From: Sphingomonadales bacterium
GTDB taxonomy: Bacteria; Pseudomonadota; Alphaproteobacteria; Sphingomonadales; Sphingomonadaceae
Direction: 5' to 3'
DNA length: 12,493 nt
Assembly (NCBI GenBank): GCA_024636595.1
Contig: JAGXGT010000045.1
Coordinates: forward strand, 1 to 12,493
The translations under genes were made by a program, and so were the position numbers. Shown one piece after another: positions 6,204 through 12,493 of this stretch. Position 1 is the stretch's first letter. The number at the start of each line of letters is the position of its first letter. The notes under the pieces are model-generated. The model had not been told where the DNA came from. It saw only the letters and a list, made by a program, of their open reading frames with translations, and ran no database searches.

Positions 6204-6890
6204 ATGCCGCAACTCATCCTGCTTCGCCATGGCCAGTCGCAATGGAATCTCGAAAACCGCTTTACCGGCTGGTGGGATGTCGATGTCACCGAAAAGGGTA
6301 TCGAGGAAGCCAAGGCTGCTGGACAGCTGATGAAAGAACGCGGCATTGACCCGAATGTCTGTTTCACCAGCGTCCAGACCCGGGCGATCAAGACGCTCAA
6401 TCTCGCGCTCGAGGAAATGGGCCGCCTGTGGCTGCCGGTGGAAAAAAACTATCGGCTGAACGAGCGCCATTATGGCGGGCTGACCGGGCTCAACAAGCAG
6501 GAAACCCGGGAAAAACATGGCGACGAACAGGTTCATATCTGGCGCCGCAGCTTTGATACGCCGCCGCCGCCAATGGCATCGGACAGCCCCTATCAAATGT
6601 CGAATGACCCGCGCTACAAGGGCATTGAAGTGCCGTCGACCGAAAGCCTGAAAGATACGATCGCGCGGGTGCTGCCTTATTGGAAAAGCCGGATCGCACC
6701 CGAATTGCAGAATGGCAAGAAGGTGCTGATTTCGGCGCACGGCAATAGCCTTCGGGCGCTGGTCAAGCATCTGTCCAAGATTCCGGATGACGAGATTACC
6801 GGTCTGGAAATCCCGACCGGCCAGCCGATTGTCTATGAACTGGACGATGATCTGGGCGAAATCGAACGCTATTATCTGTCTGAGCGATAG
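6204..6890 (+). CDS. gpmA: 2,3-bisphosphoglycerate-dependent phosphoglycerate mutase
   Basis: Interconverts 3- and 2-phosphoglycerate in glycolysis and gluconeogenesis, in the cytosol. The 228 residues start with LILLRHGQSQWN, whose His9 is the phosphorylated histidine. FTGWWDVDVTEKG follows, then ERHYGGLTGLNKQET with the acid Glu87, and finally SAHGNSLRALVKHL with the second catalytic His179. All signature residues of the cofactor-dependent enzyme are present. It is slightly shorter than the E. coli protein (about 250 residues), as is common in alphaproteobacteria. AAGGA at 6193-6197, 6 bases before the ATG, fixes the start. It is transcribed divergently from the TonB-dependent receptor and converges with the diguanylate cyclase gene 25 bp downstream. 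No clear terminator separates those two. Confidence 0.96.
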   Translation: MPQLILLRHGQSQWNLENRFTGWWDVDVTEKGIEEAKAAGQLMKERGIDPNVCFTSVQTRAIKTLNLALEEMGRLWLPVEKNYRLNERHYGGLTGLNKQETREKHGDEQVHIWRRSFDTPPPPMASDSPYQMSNDPRYKGIEVPSTESLKDTIARVLPYWKSRIAPELQNGKKVLISAHGNSLRALVKHLSKIPDDEITGLEIPTGQPIVYELDDDLGEIERYYLSER

Positions 6891-6915
6891 CCTCCCCAAA
6901 CAATAATCTCAGACC

Positions 6916-7488
6916 TTATTCAGGCTTGTCTTTTGCGCGGTACATGGCGGCATCGGCGCGGGACATGAGCGCGTCCGCCGTATCTTGAGGGCCCACAAAG
7001 CAATAGCCGATCGAGGCGCCAAGGGGCAAAGCCTTGCCATCATGGACCAGATTTTCTGCGCGGAATTGTTCGAGGAGAAAGTCGATCTTATCCACCACCT
7101 GATCGCCATTCAAATGGTCGAGCAATAAGCCAAATTCGTCGCCGCCAATCCGCGCCACCACGTCTGTCATCCGGGTGTGGATTTTCAATAATTCGGCCAA
7201 ACGCACAAGCAACGCATCACCAGCAGCATGACCATGCTCGTCATTTATCGCCTTCAGCTTGTCGACGTCGAGGAATAGCACGGCACAATTGTCGCCATAT
7301 CGCCGACAGCGCTCGACCCGATTTTCGAGGCTTTCAACAAAAAAACGACGGTTTGAAAGTCCGGTAAGCACATCATGATAAGCGTGCTGCTTCATTTCAG
7401 CGAGTTCCTCTTTCAGCGCAACTATTTCCTGCTCCAGTATAAGGCAGTTAGCACAATGTTGATGATGGCTTGCACGATGCTGTTGCAT
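6916..7488 (-). CDS. Small GGDEF-domain diguanylate cyclase
   Basis: Makes cyclic di-GMP from two GTP. From the ATG at 7488 the protein has 190 residues and no membrane segment. The N-terminus has HHQHCANC (8-15), followed by a charged helix (about 17-36, LILEQEIVALKEELAEMKQH) that probably forms a coiled coil. The GGDEF domain begins at YHDVLTGLSNRR and contains FLDVDKLKAINDEHGH, an intact RIGGDEF (113-119) and the product-inhibition I-site RMTD (106-109) at the standard spacing. All catalytic residues are present, so it should be active. A TTG at 7506 would add six residues but has no ribosome binding site; GGGA before the ATG is rather distant (12 bases), so the start is not certain. It lies between gpmA and purE on the opposite strand and is unrelated to them in function. 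Confidence 0.92.
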   Translation of the reverse strand: MQQHRASHHQHCANCLILEQEIVALKEELAEMKQHAYHDVLTGLSNRRFFVESLENRVERCRRYGDNCAVLFLDVDKLKAINDEHGHAAGDALLVRLAELLKIHTRMTDVVARIGGDEFGLLLDHLNGDQVVDKIDFLLEQFRAENLVHDGKALPLGASIGYCFVGPQDTADALMSRADAAMYRAKDKPE

Positions 7489-7591
7489 TTTATTTACGAT
7501 TCCCAATCGTGCTGAGACATATATTTATATATATTTCAAAGCACAACAGGATTATTCGTGCCCTGCACGCTAAATCATTTACTAACCCATA

Positions 7592-7639
7592 TGAAATTAG
7601 CCCGTTATCTCGGCGATAACTTGCCGGCGGCAAATTTCA
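7592..7639 (+). other. Possible three-way-junction fold in the purE leader region
   Basis: TGAAATT (7592-7598) pairs with AATTTCA (7633-7639). Between them are two abutting perfect hairpins: GTTATC-TCGGC-GATAAC (7604-7620) and TTGCC-GGC-GGCAA (7621-7633, sharing one base with the outer arm). Two CCCATATG copies flank the structure (7586-7593 and 7645-7652). It lies 80 bases upstream of the purE start. It does not match the purine riboswitch consensus. It could be a leader structure, an operator for a purine regulator, or chance. The other half of the 231-bp gap (7489-7585) holds an AT-rich run near 7518-7542 that may carry the diguanylate cyclase promoter, and nothing else that I see. Confidence 0.35.
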
Positions 7640-7719
7640 GAACTCCCATATGTGTCATTGCGTCCGCACCCATTCCCGACTAAACGGCATTGCTTCCGCA
7701 GTATTTGTCAGGGGCAAAA

Positions 7720-8208
7720 ATGGTCGAAGCACCTCCTCCGGTAGGAATAATCATGGGTAGCCAGTCAGACTGGCCAACGATGCAGCTCGCGAGTGACATT
7801 CTGAACGAACTCGGCATATCCCATGAAGCGAAGATCGTGTCGGCCCACCGAACGCCGGGCCGTCTTTATGACTATGCGACGTCAGCGGTAGAACGCGGGC
7901 TGAAAGTGATCATTGCGGGTGCTGGCGGCGCGGCCCATCTGCCCGGCATGGCGGCATCGATGACCCGAATTCCGGTGCTCGGTGTGCCGATCCAGTCCAA
8001 GGCATTGAGCGGCATCGACAGCCTGCTTTCAATCGCGCAAATGCCCGCGGGCATTCCGGTCGGAACTTTGGCGATCGGAGAAGCAGGTGCCAAAAACGCG
8101 GCCTTGCTGGCCGCAGCCATACTTGCCAATTCAGACCCGGCATTGGCCGAACGGCTGGACGCCTGGCGCGCGGCGCAGACCGAAGCCGTGGCCGACCAGC
8201 CCGAATAA
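7720..8208 (+). CDS. purE: N5-carboxyaminoimidazole ribonucleotide mutase (class I PurE)
   Basis: Moves the carboxyl group of N5-CAIR to give CAIR, the step after PurK in de novo purine synthesis, as a cytosolic octamer. The 162 residues match the family. GIIMGSQSDWPTM (9-21) binds the substrate phosphate, KIVSAHRTPGRLYDY carries the catalytic histidine, and IIAGAGGAAHLPGM is the second signature. The ATG at 7720 is chosen because AGGGG lies 5 bases upstream; a TTG at 7690 would add ten residues that the family lacks. purK follows 9 bp after the stop, so the pair is an operon and probably coupled in translation. A Pro/Gln-containing tail after residue 150 is unremarkable. Confidence 0.97.
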   Translation: MVEAPPPVGIIMGSQSDWPTMQLASDILNELGISHEAKIVSAHRTPGRLYDYATSAVERGLKVIIAGAGGAAHLPGMAASMTRIPVLGVPIQSKALSGIDSLLSIAQMPAGIPVGTLAIGEAGAKNAALLAAAILANSDPALAERLDAWRAAQTEAVADQPE

Positions 8209-8217
8209 CCAGATCTT

Positions 8218-9288
8218 ATGAAAACACTCCCTCCCGGATCAACCATCGGTATATTGGGCGGCGGCCAGCTCGGCAGGATGCTGGGCGTCGCGGCGGCGCA
8301 GCTCGGTTACCGCTGTCATATTTATGCCCCCAATGCCAACAGCGTGGCGGCGGAAGTGGCGGCGGAGTTCACTTGTGCGCAGGATGACGATATGGCTTCG
8401 CTGACCCGCTTCGCCGAGAGCTGCGATGTGATCACCTTTGAATTTGAAAATGTGCCGGTCGGTCCGCTGCACCAGATCGAGGGATGTGCGCCGCTGCACC
8501 CACCGATCGCGGCGCTGGATATCGCGCAGAACCGGGTCGCCGAAAAGAATTTCGCCCGCGACCACGGCGGCACTACGGCGCCCTTTTCGGAAGTCAGTGA
8601 TCGTGCCTCACTCGACAGCGCGATTACGGAGATCGGCGCGCCGGCGATCCTGAAGACCATTCGCATGGGCTATGACGGCAAGGGCCAGTCGCGCATTCAG
8701 CCGGGCGATGAACTTGACCAGCACTGGGATGCCGTGGGACTCCAGCCCTGCGTCGCCGAAGGGTTCATCACATTCAGCCATGAATTTTCGGTGATCCTGG
8801 TGCGGGCACAGAATGGCGAAATCCGCTTTTGGGATACACCGCACAATATGCACCATGACGGCATCTTGGCGGTCTCGATTGCGCCCGCGCCCGACGCCAT
8901 ATTGGACCAGCAGGATGCCGCTCGCGAGCTCGCCGCGAAAATGGCAGAAACGATGGATTATGTTGGCGTGCTGACCTGCGAATTTTTTGCCACCACGGAC
9001 GGGCCGGTGTTCAACGAGATGGCCCCGCGCGTGCACAATAGCGGGCACTGGACCATCGAAGGCGCCGTCACCAGCCAGTTTGAAAATCATATCCGGGCGA
9101 TTTGCGGGCTGCCACTGGGTGACACCGGCCTCGCCGCGAAAAAGGTCGAGATGCACAATCTGATCGGGGCCCAGGCGGATGACTGGCAGGCGTTGCTGGG
9201 CGATGGCGCCAACCACCTGCATCTCTATGGCAAGGGCGAGTGCCGACCGGGCCGAAAAATGGGGCATGTCACCAAATTATATTTCTAA
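8218..9288 (+). CDS. purK: N5-carboxyaminoimidazole ribonucleotide synthetase
   Basis: ATP-grasp enzyme that carboxylates aminoimidazole ribonucleotide with bicarbonate and ATP to N5-CAIR, feeding PurE. The 356 residues show the N-terminal pre-ATP-grasp fold with GILGGGQLGRML (11-22). The ATP-grasp domain has ILKTIRMGYDGKGQ (144-157) and VAEGFITFSHEFSVI (179-193), and the metal/ATP site is NEMAPRVHNSGHWT (266-279). The C-terminal lid ends in GRKMGHVTKLYF. All family signatures are intact. No clear Shine-Dalgarno precedes the ATG, which fits re-initiation from purE 9 bp upstream. folA follows after 35 bp on the same strand. Confidence 0.97.
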   Translation: MKTLPPGSTIGILGGGQLGRMLGVAAAQLGYRCHIYAPNANSVAAEVAAEFTCAQDDDMASLTRFAESCDVITFEFENVPVGPLHQIEGCAPLHPPIAALDIAQNRVAEKNFARDHGGTTAPFSEVSDRASLDSAITEIGAPAILKTIRMGYDGKGQSRIQPGDELDQHWDAVGLQPCVAEGFITFSHEFSVILVRAQNGEIRFWDTPHNMHHDGILAVSIAPAPDAILDQQDAARELAAKMAETMDYVGVLTCEFFATTDGPVFNEMAPRVHNSGHWTIEGAVTSQFENHIRAICGLPLGDTGLAAKKVEMHNLIGAQADDWQALLGDGANHLHLYGKGECRPGRKMGHVTKLYF

Positions 9289-9323
9289 TTTGCAGTCCGG
9301 CGGAACTGCGCTAGTCGTCGCGC

Positions 9324-9818
9324 ATGAATCATCCTGAAATCATTTTCTTTCTTGCCCGCGCCGACAATGGCGTGATTGGCGATGGCGATAGCATTCCCTG
9401 GCGACTGCCCGAGGATCAGCGGCGGTTCAAGCGGCTGACCATGGGCAAGCCGATGATCATGGGCCGCAAGACCTTTGACAGCCTGCCCGGCCTGTTGCCC
9501 GGGCGACGCCATATCGTGCTCAGCCGGGACAAGGCCTGGGAAGGCGATGGTGCGGAGGTCGCGAGCAGCGTCGAGAAAGCTCTGAAAATGGCCAATGCAC
9601 CCCATATTGCGGTGATCGGCGGTGCCGAAATCTACAAGGCGTTTCTGGGCAAGGCCGACCGGATCGAACTGACCGAGGTGCACAGCAAGCCGAAGGGCGA
9701 TACCAAGATGCCCGCGTTTGACGAAGCCGTCTGGGAGGAGACGGCGCGCGAGGATCATGACGGAAAAAATGGTCAGCCCGGCTATAGCTTTGTCACCCTG
9801 AAACGAAAGTTGCCATGA
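9324..9818 (+). CDS. folA: Dihydrofolate reductase
   Basis: Reduces dihydrofolate to tetrahydrofolate with NADPH, supplying one-carbon carriers for purine and thymidylate synthesis. The 164 residues match the usual bacterial size. Early residues IIFFLARADNGVIGDGDSIP correspond to the Met20-loop region, WRLPEDQRRFK carries the active-site acid Asp31 (Asp27 in E. coli), and MIMGRKTFDSL and IAVIGGAEIYKAFL contribute to NADPH binding. The final strand GYSFVTLKRK is typical. No clear ribosome binding site is seen before the ATG. The stop overlaps the dipeptidase start as ATGA, so these two are coupled, and spacing suggests one transcription unit from purE onward. No resistance-type features are evident. 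Confidence 0.96.
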   Translation: MNHPEIIFFLARADNGVIGDGDSIPWRLPEDQRRFKRLTMGKPMIMGRKTFDSLPGLLPGRRHIVLSRDKAWEGDGAEVASSVEKALKMANAPHIAVIGGAEIYKAFLGKADRIELTEVHSKPKGDTKMPAFDEAVWEETAREDHDGKNGQPGYSFVTLKRKLP

Positions 9819-11074
9819 AGAAAATCGTGCTGACACTGCTGGCTCTCGTTGCGATTGCGATCGGTGCCTTTCTGATCTTCGGGCCGGCATGGTTCGAGAA
9901 GCAGACCAATATGGTCGATGGCAAGCCGCTGCCGGCCATCAGTGCCGAGGCGCAGCGGCTGCACGACAACCTGATGATCGTCGATCTGCACGGCGACACC
10001 CTGTTGTGGAAGCGCAAGATTACCGACAGTGCCGACTATGGCCATATCGATCTCCAGCGGATGGAAGAAGGCAATGTCGGGCTGCAGGTTTTCTCCAGCG
10101 TGACCAAAACACCGCGCGGCCAGAATTACGACAGCAACAGCGCCGATACCGATAATATTACCTTGCTGGCGATCACCCAGTTGCAGCCGATGCGGACCTG
10201 GTTTTCTTTGCTCGAGCGGCAGCTTTACCATGCGCAGAAACTGGGCCTGGCGGTGAAGGACAGTGGCGGGGCACTGGCAAAAATCAGCAATGCCGCCGAT
10301 GTCGACGGGCTCGTCGAATTCCGCGCCCGTGATAAACGGCCGATCGGCGTGATGTTCTCTGCGGAAGGTCTGCAAACGCTCGAGGGCAAAAGAGCAAATC
10401 TGCAGAAGCTCTATGACTCGGGCATGCGGATGGCGGGGCTGGTGCATTTTTTCGACAATGAGCTGGCCGGATCGATGCACGGCGAGAAGAAGGGCGGGCT
10501 GACCAAATTCGGCCGGGCCATCGTCCGCGATATGGAGCTGAAGGGGATGATCGTCGATATCGCCCATTCGAGCCATGCGACGGTTGCTGACATTCTAAAA
10601 ATGGCGAAGCGGCCAGTGGTCTCCAGCCATGGCGGCGTGCAGGCAGTGTGCGGGGTCAACCGCAACCTGACTGATGCGGAAATCAGGGGCGTGGCGGCGA
10701 CCGGCGGGGTCATCGGCCTCGGCTATTGGGACGGCGCGATGTGCGACACCGATCCCAAGACCGTCGCCAAGGCGGTCAAGCATGTCCGCGATCTGGTCGG
10801 GATCGAATATGTCGCGCTGGGCAGCGATTTTGACGGCGCGGTGACGACAAGATTCGACACCAGCGGTATTGTCCAGATTACCCAGGCGCTGATGGATGCC
10901 GGCTTTACCGAAGCGGAAATCCGCGCGGTGATGGGCCCGAATGCGCTGCGGGTGATCAAGGCGGGTATTGAGCCGCTGCCGAAACCCGGCGTTGCGCCGC
11001 AGGGCGAAGTAACCCCCGCGACGCCGCTGGTGGTCAAGCCCGGAACCGATGCCCGCGAACTGGTTACGGAATAG
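9815..11074 (+). CDS. Membrane-anchored M19 (renal-dipeptidase family) dipeptidase
   Basis: Binuclear zinc dipeptidase, probably cutting dipeptides or peptidoglycan-derived peptides in the periplasm. The 419 residues open with a signal anchor (KKIVLTLLALVAIAIGAFLIF, 2-22) without a clear cleavage site. The metal ligands of the family are present: His59 and Asp61 in DLHGDT, Glu184 in SAEGLQ, His251 in DIAHSSHAT and His272 in SSHGGVQAV. Asp338 in GSDFDG corresponds to the catalytic aspartate. A Pro-rich, low-complexity tail follows from about residue 385 and is longer than the catalytic fold needs. The ATG overlaps the folA stop by four bases. Substrate cannot be told from sequence; family members also hydrolyse D-residue and beta-lactam-like dipeptides. 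Confidence 0.93.
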   Translation: MKKIVLTLLALVAIAIGAFLIFGPAWFEKQTNMVDGKPLPAISAEAQRLHDNLMIVDLHGDTLLWKRKITDSADYGHIDLQRMEEGNVGLQVFSSVTKTPRGQNYDSNSADTDNITLLAITQLQPMRTWFSLLERQLYHAQKLGLAVKDSGGALAKISNAADVDGLVEFRARDKRPIGVMFSAEGLQTLEGKRANLQKLYDSGMRMAGLVHFFDNELAGSMHGEKKGGLTKFGRAIVRDMELKGMIVDIAHSSHATVADILKMAKRPVVSSHGGVQAVCGVNRNLTDAEIRGVAATGGVIGLGYWDGAMCDTDPKTVAKAVKHVRDLVGIEYVALGSDFDGAVTTRFDTSGIVQITQALMDAGFTEAEIRAVMGPNALRVIKAGIEPLPKPGVAPQGEVTPATPLVVKPGTDARELVTE

Positions 11075-11132
11075 AGGCCGGTCGGTGCGGGCGTGACGAA
11101 CTGGTTGCGCACGCCTCTACCAATGCACCTTG

Positions 11133-11301
11133 ATTGTCATTCCGGGGCTTAGAAATGCTTGAAAAACAGCATATTTTTCATCAGCATTTCTTGGATCCCG
11201 GAATCCACCTCTCGTCCAGACAGCCTGAAACTGGATTCCGGACAGCTAGATTTCCTAACCAAATCATAGATTTGGAAGAAATCTGCTTCCGGAATGACAA
11301 T
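11133..11301. mobile_element. 169-bp palindromic (MITE- or REP-like) element
   Basis: The ends are perfect 13-bp inverted repeats: ATTGTCATTCCGG (11133-11145) and CCGGAATGACAAT (11289-11301). Three further hairpins fill the inside. H1 pairs AGAAATGCT (11151-11159) with AGCATTTCT (11183-11191) and GAAAAA (11161-11166) with TTTTTC (11174-11179). H2 pairs CCGGAATCCA (11198-11207) with TGGATTCCGG (11232-11241). H3 pairs AGATTTC (11248-11254) with GAAATCT (11278-11284) and CCAAATC (11259-11265) with GATTTGG (11269-11275). It has no coding frame. A TTG on each flank could be a short target duplication, which is weak evidence. It ends 20 bp before ribF. The non-repeat part of 11075-11321 holds only a 6-bp GGCGTG/CACGCC hairpin (11090-11115) just after the dipeptidase stop. 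Confidence 0.75.
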
Positions 11302-11321
11302 TTGTAGCTAATGAACATCCT

Positions 11322-12245
11322 ATGCAACGACTGAACGGAAAAAACCGGATTGAAGGCGAGCTGCGCGGGGCGATCATTGCGCTGGGCAATTTCGACGGCT
11401 TTCATTTTGGCCATCAGGCGGTCGCCGGCAAGGCACTGAGCTGGGCGCGCGATGAAGGCCGGCCGGCGATTATCGCTACCTTTGATCCGCATCCGGTGCG
11501 CTTTTTCAAGCCCGATCTGCCGCCCTTTCGCCTGACCAGTCTGGCCCAGCGCCAGCGGCTGTTCGCCGATGCCGGGGCGAGCGCGATGCTGGTGTTTGAA
11601 TTTGATGCCGGGCTGGCCGGGACGACGGCAGAGGATTTTGTCAGCAAGTTGCTGGTCGAGCGCTTTGGCGCGGCGGGTGTGGTCACCGGAGCGGATCTCA
11701 CCTTTGGCAAGGGCGCGGCGGGCAATATAGATGTGCTGAGTGAATTCGGCGCGGCGTATGGGCTGCGAAGCGAAGCGGTCCGGCCGATCAGTGATAGCGA
11801 TGATGTGATCTCCTCCAGCCGGATTCGGGCGGCGCTCAAAGAAGGACATTGTGAGGAAGCGAACCGCTTGCTCACTCGCCCGTTTGCGATCCGGGGCAAA
11901 GTTATTCATGGCGACAAGAATGGCCGGCAGCTCGGCTATCCCACCGCGAATATCGATATGGGCCAATATTTGCGCCCGAAATACGGGATTTATGCGGTGA
12001 AGGGACATCTGGCCGATGGCCGGATGCTGAATGGCGCGGCCAATCTGGGTATTCGGCCAAGCTTTGATCCGCCGAAGGAATTGCTCGAGCCCTATTTCTT
12101 TGATTTCAGCGAAGATCTTTATGGCCAGACGATCGAGGTTGAGCTGCATCATTTTCTGCGCGGGGAGCAGAAGTTCGATGATCTGGAGGCGCTCAAGGTG
12201 CAGATGGCGAAGGATTGTGACCGGGCGAGAGCGTTGCTGGATTAA
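11322..12245 (+). CDS. ribF: Bifunctional riboflavin kinase / FAD synthetase
   Basis: Phosphorylates riboflavin to FMN and adenylylates FMN to FAD, using ATP, in the cytosol. The 307 residues match the family. The N-terminal nucleotidyltransferase domain has IALGNFDGFHFGHQ (19-32) with the HxGH-type motif, ATFDPHPVRFF (52-62), and ISSSRIRAAL (163-172). The C-terminal kinase domain has GRQLGYPTANI (201-211), YGIYAVKG (221-228), NLGIRPSF (241-248) and EPYFFDFSEDLYG (256-268) with the catalytic glutamate at 256. No clear Shine-Dalgarno is seen; the only leader between the 169-bp palindromic element and the ATG is 20 bp, so that element may supply the upstream signals. ileS follows in the same direction after a palindromic repeat, the usual ribF-ileS neighbourhood. 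Confidence 0.96.
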   Translation: MQRLNGKNRIEGELRGAIIALGNFDGFHFGHQAVAGKALSWARDEGRPAIIATFDPHPVRFFKPDLPPFRLTSLAQRQRLFADAGASAMLVFEFDAGLAGTTAEDFVSKLLVERFGAAGVVTGADLTFGKGAAGNIDVLSEFGAAYGLRSEAVRPISDSDDVISSSRIRAALKEGHCEEANRLLTRPFAIRGKVIHGDKNGRQLGYPTANIDMGQYLRPKYGIYAVKGHLADGRMLNGAANLGIRPSFDPPKELLEPYFFDFSEDLYGQTIEVELHHFLRGEQKFDDLEALKVQMAKDCDRARALLD

Positions 12246-12251
12246 GAGTGT

Positions 12252-12344
12252 CCGTTAGTGGTGAGCCTGTCGAACCACGCCTCTTGTCGCAAGGCGCCCT
12301 TCGACAAGCTGAGGACTAACGGCAGAAAGGCTCACCACTAACGG
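12252..12344. repeat. 93-bp palindromic repeat between ribF and ileS
   Basis: The outer arms are perfect 16-bp inverse complements: CCGTTAGTGGTGAGCC (12252-12267) and GGCTCACCACTAACGG (12329-12344). Next to the left arm, TGTCGAA (12268-12274) pairs with TTCGACA (12300-12306), and the centre holds CTTG-TCG-CAAG. A second copy of ACTAACGG (12315-12322) could pair with the left arm instead, giving an alternative, shorter fold. TTTT follows the right arm directly, so on the plus strand it may also terminate or attenuate the ribF transcript, starting 7 bases after its stop. I recall this TTCGACAAGCT family as a common sphingomonad repeat, not verified here. The remaining 84 bp before ileS (12345-12428) show nothing I can name. 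Confidence 0.75.
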
Positions 12345-12428
12345 TTTTAGTCCACCCAGTTTATGCGCGCCGCAACCGCATCAAATCCCGCTTGCACCCG
12401 CGCCCCGCCTCCCCTAATCCCCGCGATC

Positions 12429-12493
12429 ATGACCGATCCCAAAGCAGATTATAAAGACACGGTTTTCCTGCCGAAAACCGATTTCCCGATGAA
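12429..12493 (+). CDS. ileS: Isoleucyl-tRNA synthetase, first 21 codons (runs off the right edge)
   Basis: The visible residues MTDPKADYKDTVFLPKTDFPM match the N-terminus of bacterial IleS, where E. coli has MSDYKSTLNLPETGFPMRG. The DYKDT...LP.T.FPM pattern is specific enough for the call. The full enzyme, about 940 residues in bacteria, charges tRNA-Ile in the cytosol. Position after ribF in the same orientation agrees with the ribF-ileS order found widely in proteobacteria. No strong ribosome binding site is visible before the ATG. Confidence 0.85.
   Translation, partial: MTDPKADYKDTVFLPKTDFPM

Noticed and set aside
6891..6915. Bidirectional terminator between gpmA and the diguanylate cyclase gene
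   Set aside because: Only 5-bp AT-rich or imperfect arms are visible, too weak to call.
7592..7639. Purine riboswitch before purE
   Set aside because: The fold has almost no unpaired junction bases, and the conserved junction sequences of the purine aptamer are absent.
11133..11301. FMN riboswitch before ribF
   Set aside because: None of the conserved FMN-aptamer segments is present; the structure is explained by terminal inverted repeats and simple hairpins.
11181..12152. 323-codon minus-strand open frame opposite ribF
   Set aside because: It overlaps both the palindromic element and ribF, and only ribF shows conserved motifs.

Overview
The window looks like chromosomal DNA of a sphingomonad (Alphaproteobacteria, order Sphingomonadales); the genus cannot be fixed from sequence alone. 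Reasons are inference from family resemblance: a large TonB-dependent receptor of the type abundant in this group, GC-rich codon third positions, weak Shine-Dalgarno sequences, and a palindromic repeat with a TTCGACAAGCT core that I recall as common in sphingomonad genomes.

Left part, minus strand (1-5882). The 5' end of an EamA/DMT-type membrane transporter runs off the left edge. To its right is a compact catabolic gene set read right to left: an iron-type alcohol dehydrogenase (2041-3201), a hotdog-fold acyl-CoA thioesterase (1605-2054, overlapping the dehydrogenase end by 14 bp) and an acyl-CoA dehydrogenase (433-1575). Upstream of these, also on the minus strand, is an 858-residue TonB-dependent outer-membrane receptor (3306-5882) with a strong intrinsic terminator behind it. 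An 18-bp inverted repeat of the form TTTAAT-N6-ATTAAA occurs just before the acyl-CoA dehydrogenase (1592-1609) and again upstream of the receptor (5970-5987). This suggests that one unseen repressor controls both uptake and acyl-CoA/alcohol catabolism.

Middle (5883-8208). A 321-bp divergent intergenic region holds the second operator-like site and a set of nested inverted repeats. It is followed by gpmA (phosphoglycerate mutase, plus strand), a small minus-strand diguanylate cyclase with GGDEF and I-site motifs, and a 231-bp divergent gap whose right half can fold into a three-way junction upstream of purE.

Right part, plus strand (7720-12493). purE and purK (the two-step N5-CAIR route of purine synthesis), folA (dihydrofolate reductase), a membrane-anchored M19 dipeptidase that overlaps folA by ATGA, ribF (riboflavin kinase/FAD synthetase) and the first 21 codons of ileS. 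This is ordinary core metabolism. Two palindromic intergenic elements interrupt it: a 169-bp element with 13-bp perfect terminal inverted repeats and three internal hairpins between the dipeptidase gene and ribF, and a 93-bp element with 16-bp perfect terminal inverted repeats between ribF and ileS. A decayed relative of the second lies at 323-381.

I see no tRNA, rRNA, CRISPR array, complete insertion sequence or phage gene. The points most worth following are the shared operator-like palindrome, the terminator tight against the alcohol dehydrogenase start, and the two structured intergenic repeats.
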